Both the position numbers and the translations under genes were made by a program. The notes below the pieces were generated by a model that did not search any database, was not told where the DNA came from, and worked only from the letters and a program-made list of their open reading frames with translations. From CAZXBB01 sp964638815 (GTDB lineage: Bacteria; Planctomycetota; Phycisphaerae; Phycisphaerales; SM1A02), in assembly GCA_964638815.1 (NCBI GenBank), contig CAZXBB010000240.1, forward strand, positions 1 to 55,565: 55,565 nucleotides of DNA, read 5' to 3'. Below, in pieces: positions 1 through 9,557 of the stretch (its first letter is position 1; every line of letters begins with the position of its first letter).

Positions 1-1
1 C

Positions 2-1135
2 CTACCCCACCTCGCGTCGCTGGAACAGGATGATCGCGACGCCGAGCGCGACGCCGATGTACATCAGCCCGTACAGCGCCGTGATGCCGACGTAGCTCAC
101 CGGGATGCGATGCCCCTGCGTGAGCGCGTCGCTCAGCCAGAGCACCTGGAAGTTGGGCACGATCGCGTTCAGGACCTTGAAGCCGCCGTAGACGATCGCT
201 TCGGCGCCTTGAGACATCTGCGTGAGCGGCACCGTCGCGACGTCCACCATCTCGGTGGTGCGCGAGACCTCGCCCGTGGTGAGCTCGAACGTGAACTCGC
301 GCTCGACGGTCTCCGTCAGCCCCGCGTCCTTCGCGCGCTCGGTCCACAGCCGGATGAAGCGCTCCATCCGGCGGCCGATCAGCCAGTCGGAGAGCAGGCC
401 GAGGAGGAACGCGCCGAGCGTGACGCACAGCGTCATCACCTGGCCGAGGCGGGCCGAGGCGGCGATCGCGATCGCGGTGAGGACGAGGATCGCCACGAGC
501 ACCGCGATGAGCCCGAGCACGAGGTTCGGCTTGAAGCTCGTCCCGATCGGCTGCGGCGCGAAGTCCGGCGCGAACATCAGGCTGAAGACGTACGCGAGGG
601 CGGCGAGCGGCGTCATGACGCACAGCACCGTGCTCGAGAACACCTTGTTGTAGAAGTAGTTGCACCAGACGGCGGTGCCGACGCCGATGAGGACGGCCCC
701 CGTGCCGAAGGCGATCACAGGCACGTGGATCGGGTCGCGGACGGTCTGGAGCACCGTGTGCAGCTCGACGATCAGGAAGACAAAGCTCATGTAGAGCGTG
801 CACATGAGGAGCGCCGCGGCGACACCGAGGTACTTGCCGATCACGAAGAGCGGCCGGCCGACCGGCTTCGAGATGACCGTCAGGGCCGTCCTGTTCTCGA
901 TCTCCCGCGTGAGGACCCCGGTGGCCACGAACGCCGCCAGGAGGGTCCCGCAGAGGAACACCGTCGCCATCCCGATGTCGATCAGCATGTGCTGGTCGTC
1001 GTCCATCGTGAACGCCGACAACGGATTACTGAGGATCAGGAAGACGGTGGCGACGACCAGCATGACCAGCATGATGGGCTGGCGAATGCTCTCGAAGAAC
1101 GTGTTGCGGATGATCGCGAGGAGCTGTTCGATCAT
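2..1135 (-). CDS. ABC-2 type transporter permease
   Basis: This 377-residue polytopic membrane protein is probably the membrane subunit of an ABC-2 type exporter. Hydrophobic segments lie near residues 20-38, 57-78, 103-123, 137-157, 167-190, 205-225 and 235-255. A soluble loop of roughly 70 residues follows, then a last helix near 350-372. The N-terminal stretch MIEQLLAIIRNTF followed by two helices and a TREIENRTALTVISKPVGR segment is typical of NatB/ABC-2 permeases. It starts at an ATG and ends with a stop at the very edge of the window, so it appears complete. It is divergent from the SPFH/ABC operon that begins at 1572. No ATPase is adjacent on its own strand, so it may share the ATPase encoded at 6280 or have a partner outside the window. 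The substrate cannot be told from sequence. Confidence 0.8.
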   Translation of the reverse strand: MIEQLLAIIRNTFFESIRQPIMLVMLVVATVFLILSNPLSAFTMDDDQHMLIDIGMATVFLCGTLLAAFVATGVLTREIENRTALTVISKPVGRPLFVIGKYLGVAAALLMCTLYMSFVFLIVELHTVLQTVRDPIHVPVIAFGTGAVLIGVGTAVWCNYFYNKVFSSTVLCVMTPLAALAYVFSLMFAPDFAPQPIGTSFKPNLVLGLIAVLVAILVLTAIAIAASARLGQVMTLCVTLGAFLLGLLSDWLIGRRMERFIRLWTERAKDAGLTETVEREFTFELTTGEVSRTTEMVDVATVPLTQMSQGAEAIVYGGFKVLNAIVPNFQVLWLSDALTQGHRIPVSYVGITALYGLMYIGVALGVAIILFQRREVG

Positions 1136-1571
1136 GAAATCGTGAAAATCCGGAGGAACCGACGAACTCGGGCGAAGCCATGGTACGTAGTGGTCTCGTC
1201 GGAAGTTCTACGCCTTTTACCTCCGAGGTGCAGGCCTCCCGACTGGACATAGCCGCCCGGATCGGTTGAGGTTCGGCTGTTCGCGACAGGACCCCGACCC
1301 TGACGTCGACCCTGACGCCGACCCTGACGCCGACCCTCACCCCGACCCCAGGGCGCGAGGCGAGAAGGCCCACCGCTCGGGACATCCGTCCCGGGAGGGG
1401 GCTCGTTTCGTGGGAACGGATCCCCGTCGGGGCGGGGTCCGGGACGTCCGGGGAACCGGTGACCGCGCGACCTATCGGGTCGTCATTTCTTCTTCACGGT
1501 TCCGGCTTCACGGTTCCGGCATCGAACGGTTCGATCACTCCCTCCGGATCGGCAGAGAGAGCCCGCACGCG
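1136..1571. other. Intergenic region between divergent transporter operons
   Basis: This 436-base gap separates a minus-strand permease from the plus-strand SPFH operon, so it should hold promoters for both. I see no convincing sigma-70 boxes. It contains a 12-bp tandem array (1295-1350) and two adjacent copies of the 14-mer ttcacggttccggc (1493-1506 and 1507-1520). Reading frames here stay open only because of the high GC and encode low-complexity peptide. Confidence 0.5.
1295..1350. repeat. 12-bp tandem repeat (cgaccctgacgc)
   Basis: Four consecutive near-identical 12-mers, cgaccctgacgt/c, are followed by a degenerate partial copy. The array is intergenic, upstream of the SPFH operon. Confidence 0.8.
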
Positions 1572-3734
1572 ATGAGAATCGACCATCACGCCTACCAGCG
1601 AGCGACGCGGGTCGCCGGCGTCGGCTTCCTCGCGCAGCTCGGCATCGGGCTGGTGCTCCTCATCTTCAGCCTCGTGGGCACCGAGTCGGCTCCGCAGGAC
1701 ACGGCGATGCTGTACGCGGCGCTGTACGTCCTGCTCGGCCTGCTCGCGTGGCTCGGCCTGCTCGTCGTCTTCAACCAGCACAAGCTGGAGCGTCTCGAGG
1801 CCCTCGAGGAGGACGAGCTCGCCGCGACCCGCGAGGGCCGCGGCTCGGTCTTCGAAGCATCCGACGAGGACATTCGCGTCGCGGGCCGCCGGCTGCGGCT
1901 CATGCACAAGTGGTTCATGCCGACCGTGAGCCTCGTCCTCGCGGCCGGTCTCGGCGCGCTCGCGTGGCTCATGCTGCGGCACCTCGGCCATGCGGCAGCG
2001 GGGGATGTCGAGTTCAGACGCACCGAGAGCGTCGGCTGGGCGGTCGCGATCTGCCTCGCCTTCGCTTCGTTCTCGTTCATCGTGTCGCGCTTCGTGGCGG
2101 GCATGGCCAAGCAGCCCGCGTGGCAGAACCTCCGCGGCGGCGCCGCCTACATGGTCGGCAACGCGCTCGTGACGCTCGCCGTCGCGGTGGGGATGGGCTT
2201 CCGCTTCTTCCGGAACGACGACGTCATCGTCGCCGTCGCCTACGCGATCCCGATCTTCATGATCGTGATGGCCGCGGAGATCATCCTCAACTTCATCCTG
2301 AACCTCTACCGCCCGCGCATCCCCGGCGAGACGCCCCGGCCGGCCTTCGACTCGAAGGTGATGAGCCTCTTCGCCGCGCCGGACAACCTGGTGCGGTCGA
2401 TCAACGAGGCCGTCAACTACCAGTTCGGCTTCGACATCACGAGCTCGTGGGGCTACCAGCTCCTCATCCGCAGCTTCGCCTGGCTCCTCGGCGTCGGCGT
2501 ACTCGTGATGCTGCTTCTCAACATGATCGTCATCGTCGAGCCGCACCAGCAGGCGATCAGGCTGAGCCGCGGCGCGATGGTCGGGGAAGACTCCGGCGAC
2601 GCCGTGCACCGCTCGGGCGTCATGTGGAAGCTGCCCTGGCCGCTCCAGACGTCGGAGATCTACGACGTCACGACGGTGCGCGAGCTGCACCTCACCGGCA
2701 GGACCGTCGCACCGAAGGCCGTCGAGCTGTGGGCCGACGAGCTCGGACGGCGGCTCGACAAGCCGCTCGATCCGCTGCTGGTCGGAGCGTCCCGCCTCGT
2801 CCGCGTCGATGCGGAGCGCGACGCCCTCGGCGGCATGCCCGGCGCCGACGAGACCGACGCCCGCAGCGCCGCGATCACCGAGAACTTCTCGCTCATCGAC
2901 TCCGAGATCGTCCTGCACTATCGCATCCGCGAGGACGGGGGACTCCTCGACTACCTCGATTTCTCGTCCGACGAGTTCGTCCGCCAGTACGACGCGACGC
3001 GACGTGAGCACGCGCTGAAGGCCGTCGCGCTGCGCGGGATCGCCCTCACGATGTCGAAGCTCTCGATCGACGAGGTGCTCGCCGACCGCCGCGTCGAGGT
3101 GCCCGAGCTGCTCCGGGCATCCGTGCAGGAGGCGTTCGACCTGCACCGGACCGGCATCGAGCTCACCGCGGTCGCGTTGCCGATCCTCCAGCCTGCGGGC
3201 GAGGCGGCGCCGGGCTTCGAGGAGCTGAACATGGCGGTGCAGGCCCGCCAGCAGTACATCGCCGCCGCGGACGAGAAGGTCTTCTCCGGGCTGGCCCAGC
3301 TCGCGGGCAACCCCGAGCGCGCGCGCGCCATCATCGAGGCGATCGACGCATTCCGCCGTCTCGTCGCCGAGCACGGCGCGGACGCGCCGCAGACCGTCGC
3401 GCAGCGCGTGAAGACCGAGCACTTGATCATGGAGTCCGGCGGCCGCGCCGCGCAGATCATCACCGACGCCGAGCGCGACCGGTGGGTCGGCCTCCTCGGC
3501 GCGAGGACGAGCGCCAACCGGCTCGAGGGCCAGATCGCCTCGTACCGCGCCGCGCCGCGGCTCTTCCGGGAGCGAGAGACGATGCGCGTCTACGCGGGCG
3601 CGCTCACGAGTCTTCAGAAGTACGTCCTTTGCGTCGATCCGGCGCGCGTCAGCTTCGACGTGGACCTCAAGGAGCTCAACCCGTTGTTCGGCATCGGGGA
3701 CGCGTTCGAGGAACAGTCGGGAGACATCCAATGA
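1572..3734 (+). CDS. Polytopic SPFH (HflK-like) membrane protein
   Basis: This 720-residue membrane protein joins a multi-helix N-terminal part to a C-terminal SPFH/band-7 (HflK-like) domain. About six hydrophobic segments lie in residues 15-245 and another near 300-322. The SPFH domain begins just after it at VEPHQQAIRLSRG and runs to about 600, followed by an Ala/Glu-rich, likely coiled-coil stretch. SPFH proteins form oligomeric rings or microdomains in membranes, and HflK/HflC regulate the FtsH protease. The extra helices make this one larger than the roughly 400 residues of classical HflK. I chose the ATG at 1572 because the longer frame upstream is low complexity. Its stop overlaps the next start as ATGA, which indicates translational coupling with the following SPFH genes. 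The exact partner and function are unknown. Confidence 0.8.
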   Translation: MRIDHHAYQRATRVAGVGFLAQLGIGLVLLIFSLVGTESAPQDTAMLYAALYVLLGLLAWLGLLVVFNQHKLERLEALEEDELAATREGRGSVFEASDEDIRVAGRRLRLMHKWFMPTVSLVLAAGLGALAWLMLRHLGHAAAGDVEFRRTESVGWAVAICLAFASFSFIVSRFVAGMAKQPAWQNLRGGAAYMVGNALVTLAVAVGMGFRFFRNDDVIVAVAYAIPIFMIVMAAEIILNFILNLYRPRIPGETPRPAFDSKVMSLFAAPDNLVRSINEAVNYQFGFDITSSWGYQLLIRSFAWLLGVGVLVMLLLNMIVIVEPHQQAIRLSRGAMVGEDSGDAVHRSGVMWKLPWPLQTSEIYDVTTVRELHLTGRTVAPKAVELWADELGRRLDKPLDPLLVGASRLVRVDAERDALGGMPGADETDARSAAITENFSLIDSEIVLHYRIREDGGLLDYLDFSSDEFVRQYDATRREHALKAVALRGIALTMSKLSIDEVLADRRVEVPELLRASVQEAFDLHRTGIELTAVALPILQPAGEAAPGFEELNMAVQARQQYIAAADEKVFSGLAQLAGNPERARAIIEAIDAFRRLVAEHGADAPQTVAQRVKTEHLIMESGGRAAQIITDAERDRWVGLLGARTSANRLEGQIASYRAAPRLFRERETMRVYAGALTSLQKYVLCVDPARVSFDVDLKELNPLFGIGDAFEEQSGDIQ

Positions 3735-4771
3735 ACAAGCCAATCGCGGTCGGGGTCGGCCTGCTGGTGCTCGTCATGCTGCTGCTCTTCAGCACGACGT
3801 TCACGGTCAAGTACAACGAGGTGGCAATCAAGGCCACGTTCGGCCAGACGGACGCGGACGGCATCATCCGCGACGCCGGCCTGCACTACCGGATGCCGGT
3901 CTTCATCGACAAGGTGACCAAGCTCGACACGCGTCTCCAGGCCGTCGAGACGCCGATGGCGGAAATCACCACGCGCGATGGTCTCCAGATCGTCGTCAGC
4001 GCGTACCTCCTCTGGCGGGTCGACACCGACGCCGAGACGGGACCGCTCGACTTCTTCAGGAGCCACGCGTCCGTCGGCGGCGCTGCGCAGACGCTCCGCC
4101 AGCAGTTCCGCACCGTCGCCCTGGGGGCCGTCAGCCGGTTCGACTTCAACGACCTCGTCGGCGAGAACAGCCGGCTCGCCGACGTGGAGACCGACATCCG
4201 CACCGCGCTCTCGCGACAGATCGCGGGCGAGGGCATCAAGGCGGAGGCCGTCGGCATCAACCGCATCATGCTGCCGCCCAAGACGAGCTCGGCGGTTCTG
4301 AAACGCATGCAGGCCACGCGGGACGCGCTGGCCGAGGAGGAGCGCACGACGGGCACGTCGCGGGCCGAGCGCATCCGTGCCGACGGTAACAGCTGGGCGG
4401 ACAAGATCCTGGCATTCGCGAACCAGCGGGCGGAGGAGATCCGGGCCGTCGGCGAACGCGAGGCAGCGAAGTACTACCAGCAGATGGGCACCGACGAGGA
4501 TCTCGCCGTGTTCCTCGTCCACCTCGACGCGCTCGAGCGCACGTTCAACCGCAACACGACGATCATCATGGACGCGCAGGGCAACACGCCGGCGTACATC
4601 CTCGATCCCGCCGGCGCCGAGTTCCGCAACGGCGTGCCCGTTCCGGCGAAGGATGGTGGCCGGCCGCCGAAGGTCGCCGAGCCGGGCGGGGTCGAAGCGA
4701 AGAAGGCCCGGGACGCCGGCGCGGCGGACGACCTGACCGCGGTGCAGCGTCCGGACGGGGAGGCGAACTGA
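3731..4771 (+). CDS. SPFH domain protein (HflC-like)
   Basis: This is a 346-residue protein with one N-terminal membrane anchor (residues 4-23) followed directly by an SPFH/band-7 domain that opens with KYNEVAIKATFGQ. The length and architecture match HflC (about 330 residues). The C-terminal 100 residues include a helical RAERIRADGNSWADKI segment like the HflC helix that follows the SPFH domain, and a Pro/Ala-rich tail. It is the second of three consecutive SPFH genes, overlapping the first by four bases (ATGA) and followed by the third after three bases. By analogy with HflK-HflC it probably hetero-oligomerises with its neighbours on the outer face of the inner membrane. A link to FtsH is only inferred. 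Confidence 0.85.
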   Translation: MNKPIAVGVGLLVLVMLLLFSTTFTVKYNEVAIKATFGQTDADGIIRDAGLHYRMPVFIDKVTKLDTRLQAVETPMAEITTRDGLQIVVSAYLLWRVDTDAETGPLDFFRSHASVGGAAQTLRQQFRTVALGAVSRFDFNDLVGENSRLADVETDIRTALSRQIAGEGIKAEAVGINRIMLPPKTSSAVLKRMQATRDALAEEERTTGTSRAERIRADGNSWADKILAFANQRAEEIRAVGEREAAKYYQQMGTDEDLAVFLVHLDALERTFNRNTTIIMDAQGNTPAYILDPAGAEFRNGVPVPAKDGGRPPKVAEPGGVEAKKARDAGAADDLTAVQRPDGEAN

Positions 4772-4774
4772 CCC

Positions 4775-6268
4775 GTGGCCGACACTCCCGACCATCCCGG
4801 ATCGCCTTCGGACGACGCCTTCGACGAGACCGGCCAGGTTCCGGTCGAGGAGGAAGCCGTCGAGACCCCCGCCCCGCGTCGCGCGGCGTCGGCGCAGTTC
4901 TCCGTAGAGAGCGACGTCGGCTCCGAAGCGTTGCTGCGCGAGGCGATGGACCCGGCGAACGAGTCGCTCGCCGACGCGCTGCGTCTGAGCTTCCGCGTCC
5001 TCCAGGTCGTGATCCTCGTGCTGATCGTCCTCTTCGTCTTTTCGGGCTTCCAGACCGTCGAGGAGGGACAGAGCGGCGTGCTCCTGCGCTGGGGGAAGAT
5101 CCTCGAGGTTGACGACCAGCTCGCGCTGGAGCCGGGGCTCAAGTTCAGCCGGTGGCCGTACCCGGCCGGCGAGTTCGTCCTCTTCGACGACCGCGACCGC
5201 ACGGTGGACCTCGGGAACATGTACTTCCAGCAGCTCAAGCAGGGCGAGACGCTCGCGGAGGCGATCCAGTCCGCGAGCGTGCACCAGCAGCTTCGCCCCG
5301 GACGCGACGGGTCGGTGCTCACGAGTGGCGGCGACATCGCGCACGTGCGGCTGAGCGGGCGCTACGACATCGACGCGCCGGAGCAGTTCGTCTACCACGT
5401 GGAGGACTCCAACCGCGACCCCTCGAGCCTCGACGCCGACCGGCTGGTGTCGCTTGCGATGCAGCGCGCGGTCGTGCACATCGCAGCCCGGCGGTCGCTC
5501 CAGGACTTCGTCGACATGTCCGACGGCGGGAAGGAGGAGATCCGCGACACGGCGCAGTCCCTCCTCGACCAGGTGAACTCCGGCATCCGTCTCGCGAGCG
5601 TGGACACGCCGCTCGAGCCGACCCCGGCCTTCGCGATCCGCAAGTCTTTCAACGAGCTCCAGGAGGCCCGCATCGTCGCCGAGGAGCAGGTGAAGAACGC
5701 GCGCAGCGCCGCCGTCACGCGGCTCCAGTCCGTCGCGGGCAACAGCTACCAGGCGCTCATCCAGAGGATCGGCGCGTACGAGGAGGCGCACGAGCTCGGC
5801 GACGAGGACCGGGCCGAGGCGCTGCTCCTGGAGATCAACTCGCTGCTCGAGAACAACCAGACGTCGGGCGAGGTCAAGACCCGGCTGGCCCGGGCCGAGT
5901 CGTACCGCGAGACGATCGACAGCACGCTCGGACGCGAGGCGAGCCGGTTCGAAAACGTCCGCACGCGCTTCCTGGAGCGTCCACGCTGGGTGATCAGCCA
6001 GCTCTGGACCGAGGCGTACAACGGGATTTTCGAGCAGGACGACGTCGAGGTGATCCGCGTGCCGGAGGACGGCAGCGTTCTCAATATCCTGGTCACCGGG
6101 CTCGATCATGTCCGCGAGACGCGGCGGAAGCAGAAGCTGGACCGCCAGCAGGCCGAAACGTACGGCGGCGCGCTCGGGTTCGAGAATCCGTACATCCCGC
6201 GCGCCCGCGATCTCAGGGAAGGCCCGGGCCGCCAGCTCGACGCCGAAGGCAGGCCGATCGAGCGTTGA
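4775..6268 (+). CDS. SPFH domain protein (HflK-like)
   Basis: This is a 497-residue protein with a charged, Pro/Glu-rich cytoplasmic N-terminus (about 65 residues), one membrane segment near 70-92 and an SPFH domain beginning at FQTVEEGQSGVLLRWGK. That layout is the classic HflK order of a hydrophilic N-terminal tail, an anchor and a band-7 domain. A long helical, charged region follows (about 290-440). The start is a GTG at 4775, only three bases after the preceding stop. It is the third SPFH gene in the operon and is followed 11 bases later by the ABC ATPase gene, which argues for one transcript. Having three SPFH paralogues in a row instead of an HflK/HflC pair is unusual. Confidence 0.85.
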   Translation: MADTPDHPGSPSDDAFDETGQVPVEEEAVETPAPRRAASAQFSVESDVGSEALLREAMDPANESLADALRLSFRVLQVVILVLIVLFVFSGFQTVEEGQSGVLLRWGKILEVDDQLALEPGLKFSRWPYPAGEFVLFDDRDRTVDLGNMYFQQLKQGETLAEAIQSASVHQQLRPGRDGSVLTSGGDIAHVRLSGRYDIDAPEQFVYHVEDSNRDPSSLDADRLVSLAMQRAVVHIAARRSLQDFVDMSDGGKEEIRDTAQSLLDQVNSGIRLASVDTPLEPTPAFAIRKSFNELQEARIVAEEQVKNARSAAVTRLQSVAGNSYQALIQRIGAYEEAHELGDEDRAEALLLEINSLLENNQTSGEVKTRLARAESYRETIDSTLGREASRFENVRTRFLERPRWVISQLWTEAYNGIFEQDDVEVIRVPEDGSVLNILVTGLDHVRETRRKQKLDRQQAETYGGALGFENPYIPRARDLREGPGRQLDAEGRPIER

Positions 6269-6279
6269 GGGAGACCGCC

Positions 6280-7494
6280 GTGGTCAGCACCAATCAAGCC
6301 AAGCCGATCGTCGAAGCCGTCGGGCTGACCAAGGTCTTCAAGGACTTCTGGATGCGGACGAAGGCCCGCGCGGTCGACAACGTCGACTTCGAGATCTATC
6401 CGAACGAGATCTTCGGACTGCTCGGGCCGAACGGATCCGGCAAGAGCACGATCATCAAGATGCTGCTCGGGCTGCTCAACAAGACGAGCGGCCGCCTGAG
6501 CGTCTTCGGCAAGCCGCCGAGCGACGTCGCGGTGAAGAAGTACATCGGGTTCCTGCCCGAGGAGTCGTATCTCTACCGGTTCCTGACGGCGCGCGAGACG
6601 CTCGACTACTACGGCAAGCTCTTCGGGATCGACCGGCGCACGCGGCGCCGGCGGACCGACGAGCTGCTCGAGATGGTCGGGCTCACGCAGGTGGCCCACC
6701 GCGCGATCGGCGAGTACTCGAAGGGCATGACGCGACGCATCGGCATCGCGCAGGCGCTCATCAACGACCCCGAGTTCCTGATCCTCGACGAGCCGACCTC
6801 GGGTCTCGACCCCATCGGCACCCGCCAGGTGAAGGACGTGCTCCTCGAGCTGCGCCGCCGCGGCAAGACGATCCTCCTCAGCTCGCACCTGCTCGCCGAC
6901 GTCGAGGACGTCTGCGACCGCATGGTGATGCTCTACGGCGGCAAGATCCGCGCGCAGGGCACGGCGGACGAGCTCCTCTGCGACACGCGACGCACGGTCA
7001 TCCACAGCGAGCGGCTATCCGCGGACACGATCTCGCGCATCGAGGCGCTGATCCAGGAGCGGGAAGGCAAGGCGATCGAGAAGGTTCAGGCCCCGCGACA
7101 GCGGCTCGAGCAGCTCTTCCTCGAGATCGTCGAGACCGCGCGACGCGAGCAGGTCGCGACGTCAGGAGCCATGCACGGCGGGGCGACGGCCGCGTTCCTG
7201 CGTGGCGTCACCGAGGCGGAGGCGGAGGGCGAGCAGCTCATCGACGTGCTCATGGAAGACGAGCCGCCCGCGCCTGCGCCCGCAGCCTCGGCGCCGGCGG
7301 CGGAGGAGGCCGCCGAGGTGGTCGAGCGCGAGGAAGTGCTGTCGGACCTCATGAAGGACGAGCGCCCGGCGCCGAAGCCCGGGACCGCCCCGCCCGCGCC
7401 GGCGTCGGTGGACGACGCGCTCATCGACTCGCTGCTGGCCGACGAGGCCGCGGACGACGGCGCGACCGACGCCGAGGCGGACCGCCGGCAATGA
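6280..7494 (+). CDS. ABC transporter ATP-binding protein with acidic C-terminal tail
   Basis: This is the nucleotide-binding subunit of an ABC-2 exporter (404 residues). Walker A GPNGSGKST is at residues 49-57, the signature is YSKGM (a common variant of LSGGQ in the CcmA/NatA branch), and Walker B LILDEPTSGLD follows it, with an H-loop in LLSSHLLADVEDVCD. The conserved ATPase ends near residue 290. The remaining 110 residues are Ala/Pro/Glu/Asp-rich and hold three spaced copies of a short motif: LIDVLMEDE (320-328), VLSDLMKDE (353-361) and LIDSLLADE (381-389). The start is a GTG at 6280. The stop overlaps the ATG of the permease gene (ATGA), so the two are coupled and almost certainly act together. 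The substrate is unknown. Confidence 0.9.
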   Translation: MVSTNQAKPIVEAVGLTKVFKDFWMRTKARAVDNVDFEIYPNEIFGLLGPNGSGKSTIIKMLLGLLNKTSGRLSVFGKPPSDVAVKKYIGFLPEESYLYRFLTARETLDYYGKLFGIDRRTRRRRTDELLEMVGLTQVAHRAIGEYSKGMTRRIGIAQALINDPEFLILDEPTSGLDPIGTRQVKDVLLELRRRGKTILLSSHLLADVEDVCDRMVMLYGGKIRAQGTADELLCDTRRTVIHSERLSADTISRIEALIQEREGKAIEKVQAPRQRLEQLFLEIVETARREQVATSGAMHGGATAAFLRGVTEAEAEGEQLIDVLMEDEPPAPAPAASAPAAEEAAEVVEREEVLSDLMKDERPAPKPGTAPPAPASVDDALIDSLLADEAADDGATDAEADRRQ

Positions 7495-9542
7495 ATACGC
7501 TCCGCGAGGTCTACCGGAAGCTCGACGCGCTCCAGCGTCGAAGGTGGTTCTGCTACGCGGGCACCGCGCTCGCGCTCCTCGCGTGCGGGCTCGTCTTCGG
7601 GTCGCTCCTCACCACCACGTACAGTCTCGACAGGCAGCGGCGCGCGATCGTCGTCGCCCTGACGGGACAGAATCTCGAGGCGCGCGACGAGCACGCGGTG
7701 TCGATCGCGGAGAAGGGCACGATCACCGTGAACGGCGAGACGTACGGCGGCCCGCGGCTGGCGGAGCGGCCCGATCTCATCTTCGACGAGCGCGGCGACA
7801 TCGCGGTGTCGGAGACCCTCGCCGACGTCTTTCTGCGCGACCGCGTTCCGCCGTGGGCGCCACGGTGGCTCATCGAGCAGCCCGGGACGACGTGGCTGCT
7901 CACGATCGTCACGACCACGTGGCTCGTGCTGATCATCTGGATGGGGCTCACGCTCCCGTTTGCGCTCACCGCGCTCGGAACGGGGCTGTGCGTTGCGACG
8001 GCGGCCGCGTTCGGCAGCCGGCAGGCCATGTGGGCGTTCGGCGGCATGGGCGCGCTCACCTTCACGTTCGTGCTGCTCACGCGGGTGATGCTCGCGCTCT
8101 ACGCGCGGCCGCAGCAGATCTTCGCGGTCGCGCACACGGTGCTGAAGGAGGCGTCGCGGACGCGCGTCGCGCTGCTCTTTATCGTGGTGATCCTGATCAT
8201 GCTGCCGCTGCTGCCCTTCGGTCTCGACGCCGAGTCGCCGCTGCGTTTCCGCATCCAGACGTACATCAGCCGCGGCCTCGGGTTCACGTTCTACCTCGCC
8301 GCGTGCATGACGCTGTTCCTGTCTTGCGCGACGGTGGCCTTCGAGATCCGCGATCGCCAGATCTGGCAGCTCATGACAAAGCCCGTGAGCCGGCTCAACT
8401 ACCTGCTCGGCAAGTGGCTCGGCGTCATCACGGTGAACGTGATCATCCTGAGCATCTCGTCGGTGTCGATCTTCACCTTCATCCAGTACCTCCGCGACCA
8501 GCCCGTCGCGGACGGCGTCGTCGGCTTCGAGGACGCGCAGCAGGTCAAGGACGCGGTGCTCACGGCGCGGCTGGGAACCAAGCCCGTGTACGACATGCTC
8601 GACGCCGACCAGCTCCGCGCGCGCGTCGACGACCGCATCCAGCGCACGCCCGAGCTGGCGATGCTCGAGGAGGTGCCGCTTCCGATCCGGCGCAAGCTCC
8701 AGTCGGATATCCAGGAGCAGTATGCCGTCGGTCAGCGCAGTGTGCCGTCCGGAGCTGGCCGCGAGTACCGGTTCGAAGGGCTCGGCGCCGCCCGGGCGCT
8801 CCAGTCGACGCTGACGCTCCGGTACCGCTTCCACATCATGCGCGACGACGAGCACGAGACGTACAAGGCCGTCTTCTTCTTCAACGGGAACCCGGACCTC
8901 GCGATCCAGCGCAACTACGTGCCGACCGTCTCGCACGTCGTCACGGTGCCGTCCGAGTTCATTCGCGAGGACGGATCGCTCAGCGTCTCCATCGTCAACC
9001 TCTACGAGGCGTCGCGGCGGGGAGCGGGCTACATCAACTTCGAGGAGAAGGACTTCGAGCTGCTCTACAAGGTCGGTTCGTTCGAGGCGAACTTCTTCCG
9101 CGCGATCCTCGTAGACTGGGTGAAGCTCGCCTTCCTGTCGATGCTCGGGCTGTGCTGCGCGACATTCCTGAGCTTTCCCGTCGCGTGCCTGATGTCCTTC
9201 ACGATCTTCGTGGCGGGCACGATCGGACCCTTCCTCGCCCGCGCCCTCCAGGAGTACTACCCGACGCCGATCGAGGCGGTGGACTGGACCAACGTGGGGA
9301 TGGTCATCCAGTGGGCGTTCGTCTCCTCGATTCGCAGCATCGCGCAGGTCGTGGTGTACCTCGTCGAGGCGTTTGGCCAGTACCGTCCGACGCAGTCGCT
9401 GGTCGAGGGGCGGCTCATCGCGTGGCGCTCGGTCGGGATCGGCGCGATGAAGGTCGGGGTCCTGTGGTCGGGCGGGGCGCTGCTCGTCGGCTATCTCGTC
9501 CTGCGCCGCCGGCAGCTCGCGATCTACAGCGGCCACGGCTGA
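7491..9542 (+). CDS. ABC transporter permease with large internal soluble domain
   Basis: This 683-residue permease is coupled to the upstream ATPase gene by an ATGA overlap. It has an N-terminal helix (about residues 20-42), then a soluble segment. Helices follow near 138-160, 163-185, 187-205, 225-245, 260-285 and 310-335. A soluble domain of about 190 residues (340-530) contains DUF-like beta-rich sequence, and three or four helices close the protein. The EIRDRQIWQLMTKPVSRLNYLLGKWLGV segment matches the ABC-2 permease motif also present in the permease at the window start. That suggests the two permeases belong to the same family and might share the ATPase. The large soluble domain is probably periplasmic. 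The cargo is unknown. Confidence 0.8.
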   Translation: MNTLREVYRKLDALQRRRWFCYAGTALALLACGLVFGSLLTTTYSLDRQRRAIVVALTGQNLEARDEHAVSIAEKGTITVNGETYGGPRLAERPDLIFDERGDIAVSETLADVFLRDRVPPWAPRWLIEQPGTTWLLTIVTTTWLVLIIWMGLTLPFALTALGTGLCVATAAAFGSRQAMWAFGGMGALTFTFVLLTRVMLALYARPQQIFAVAHTVLKEASRTRVALLFIVVILIMLPLLPFGLDAESPLRFRIQTYISRGLGFTFYLAACMTLFLSCATVAFEIRDRQIWQLMTKPVSRLNYLLGKWLGVITVNVIILSISSVSIFTFIQYLRDQPVADGVVGFEDAQQVKDAVLTARLGTKPVYDMLDADQLRARVDDRIQRTPELAMLEEVPLPIRRKLQSDIQEQYAVGQRSVPSGAGREYRFEGLGAARALQSTLTLRYRFHIMRDDEHETYKAVFFFNGNPDLAIQRNYVPTVSHVVTVPSEFIREDGSLSVSIVNLYEASRRGAGYINFEEKDFELLYKVGSFEANFFRAILVDWVKLAFLSMLGLCCATFLSFPVACLMSFTIFVAGTIGPFLARALQEYYPTPIEAVDWTNVGMVIQWAFVSSIRSIAQVVVYLVEAFGQYRPTQSLVEGRLIAWRSVGIGAMKVGVLWSGGALLVGYLVLRRRQLAIYSGHG

Positions 9543-9557
9543 TGGAGCCGGCAGGAG

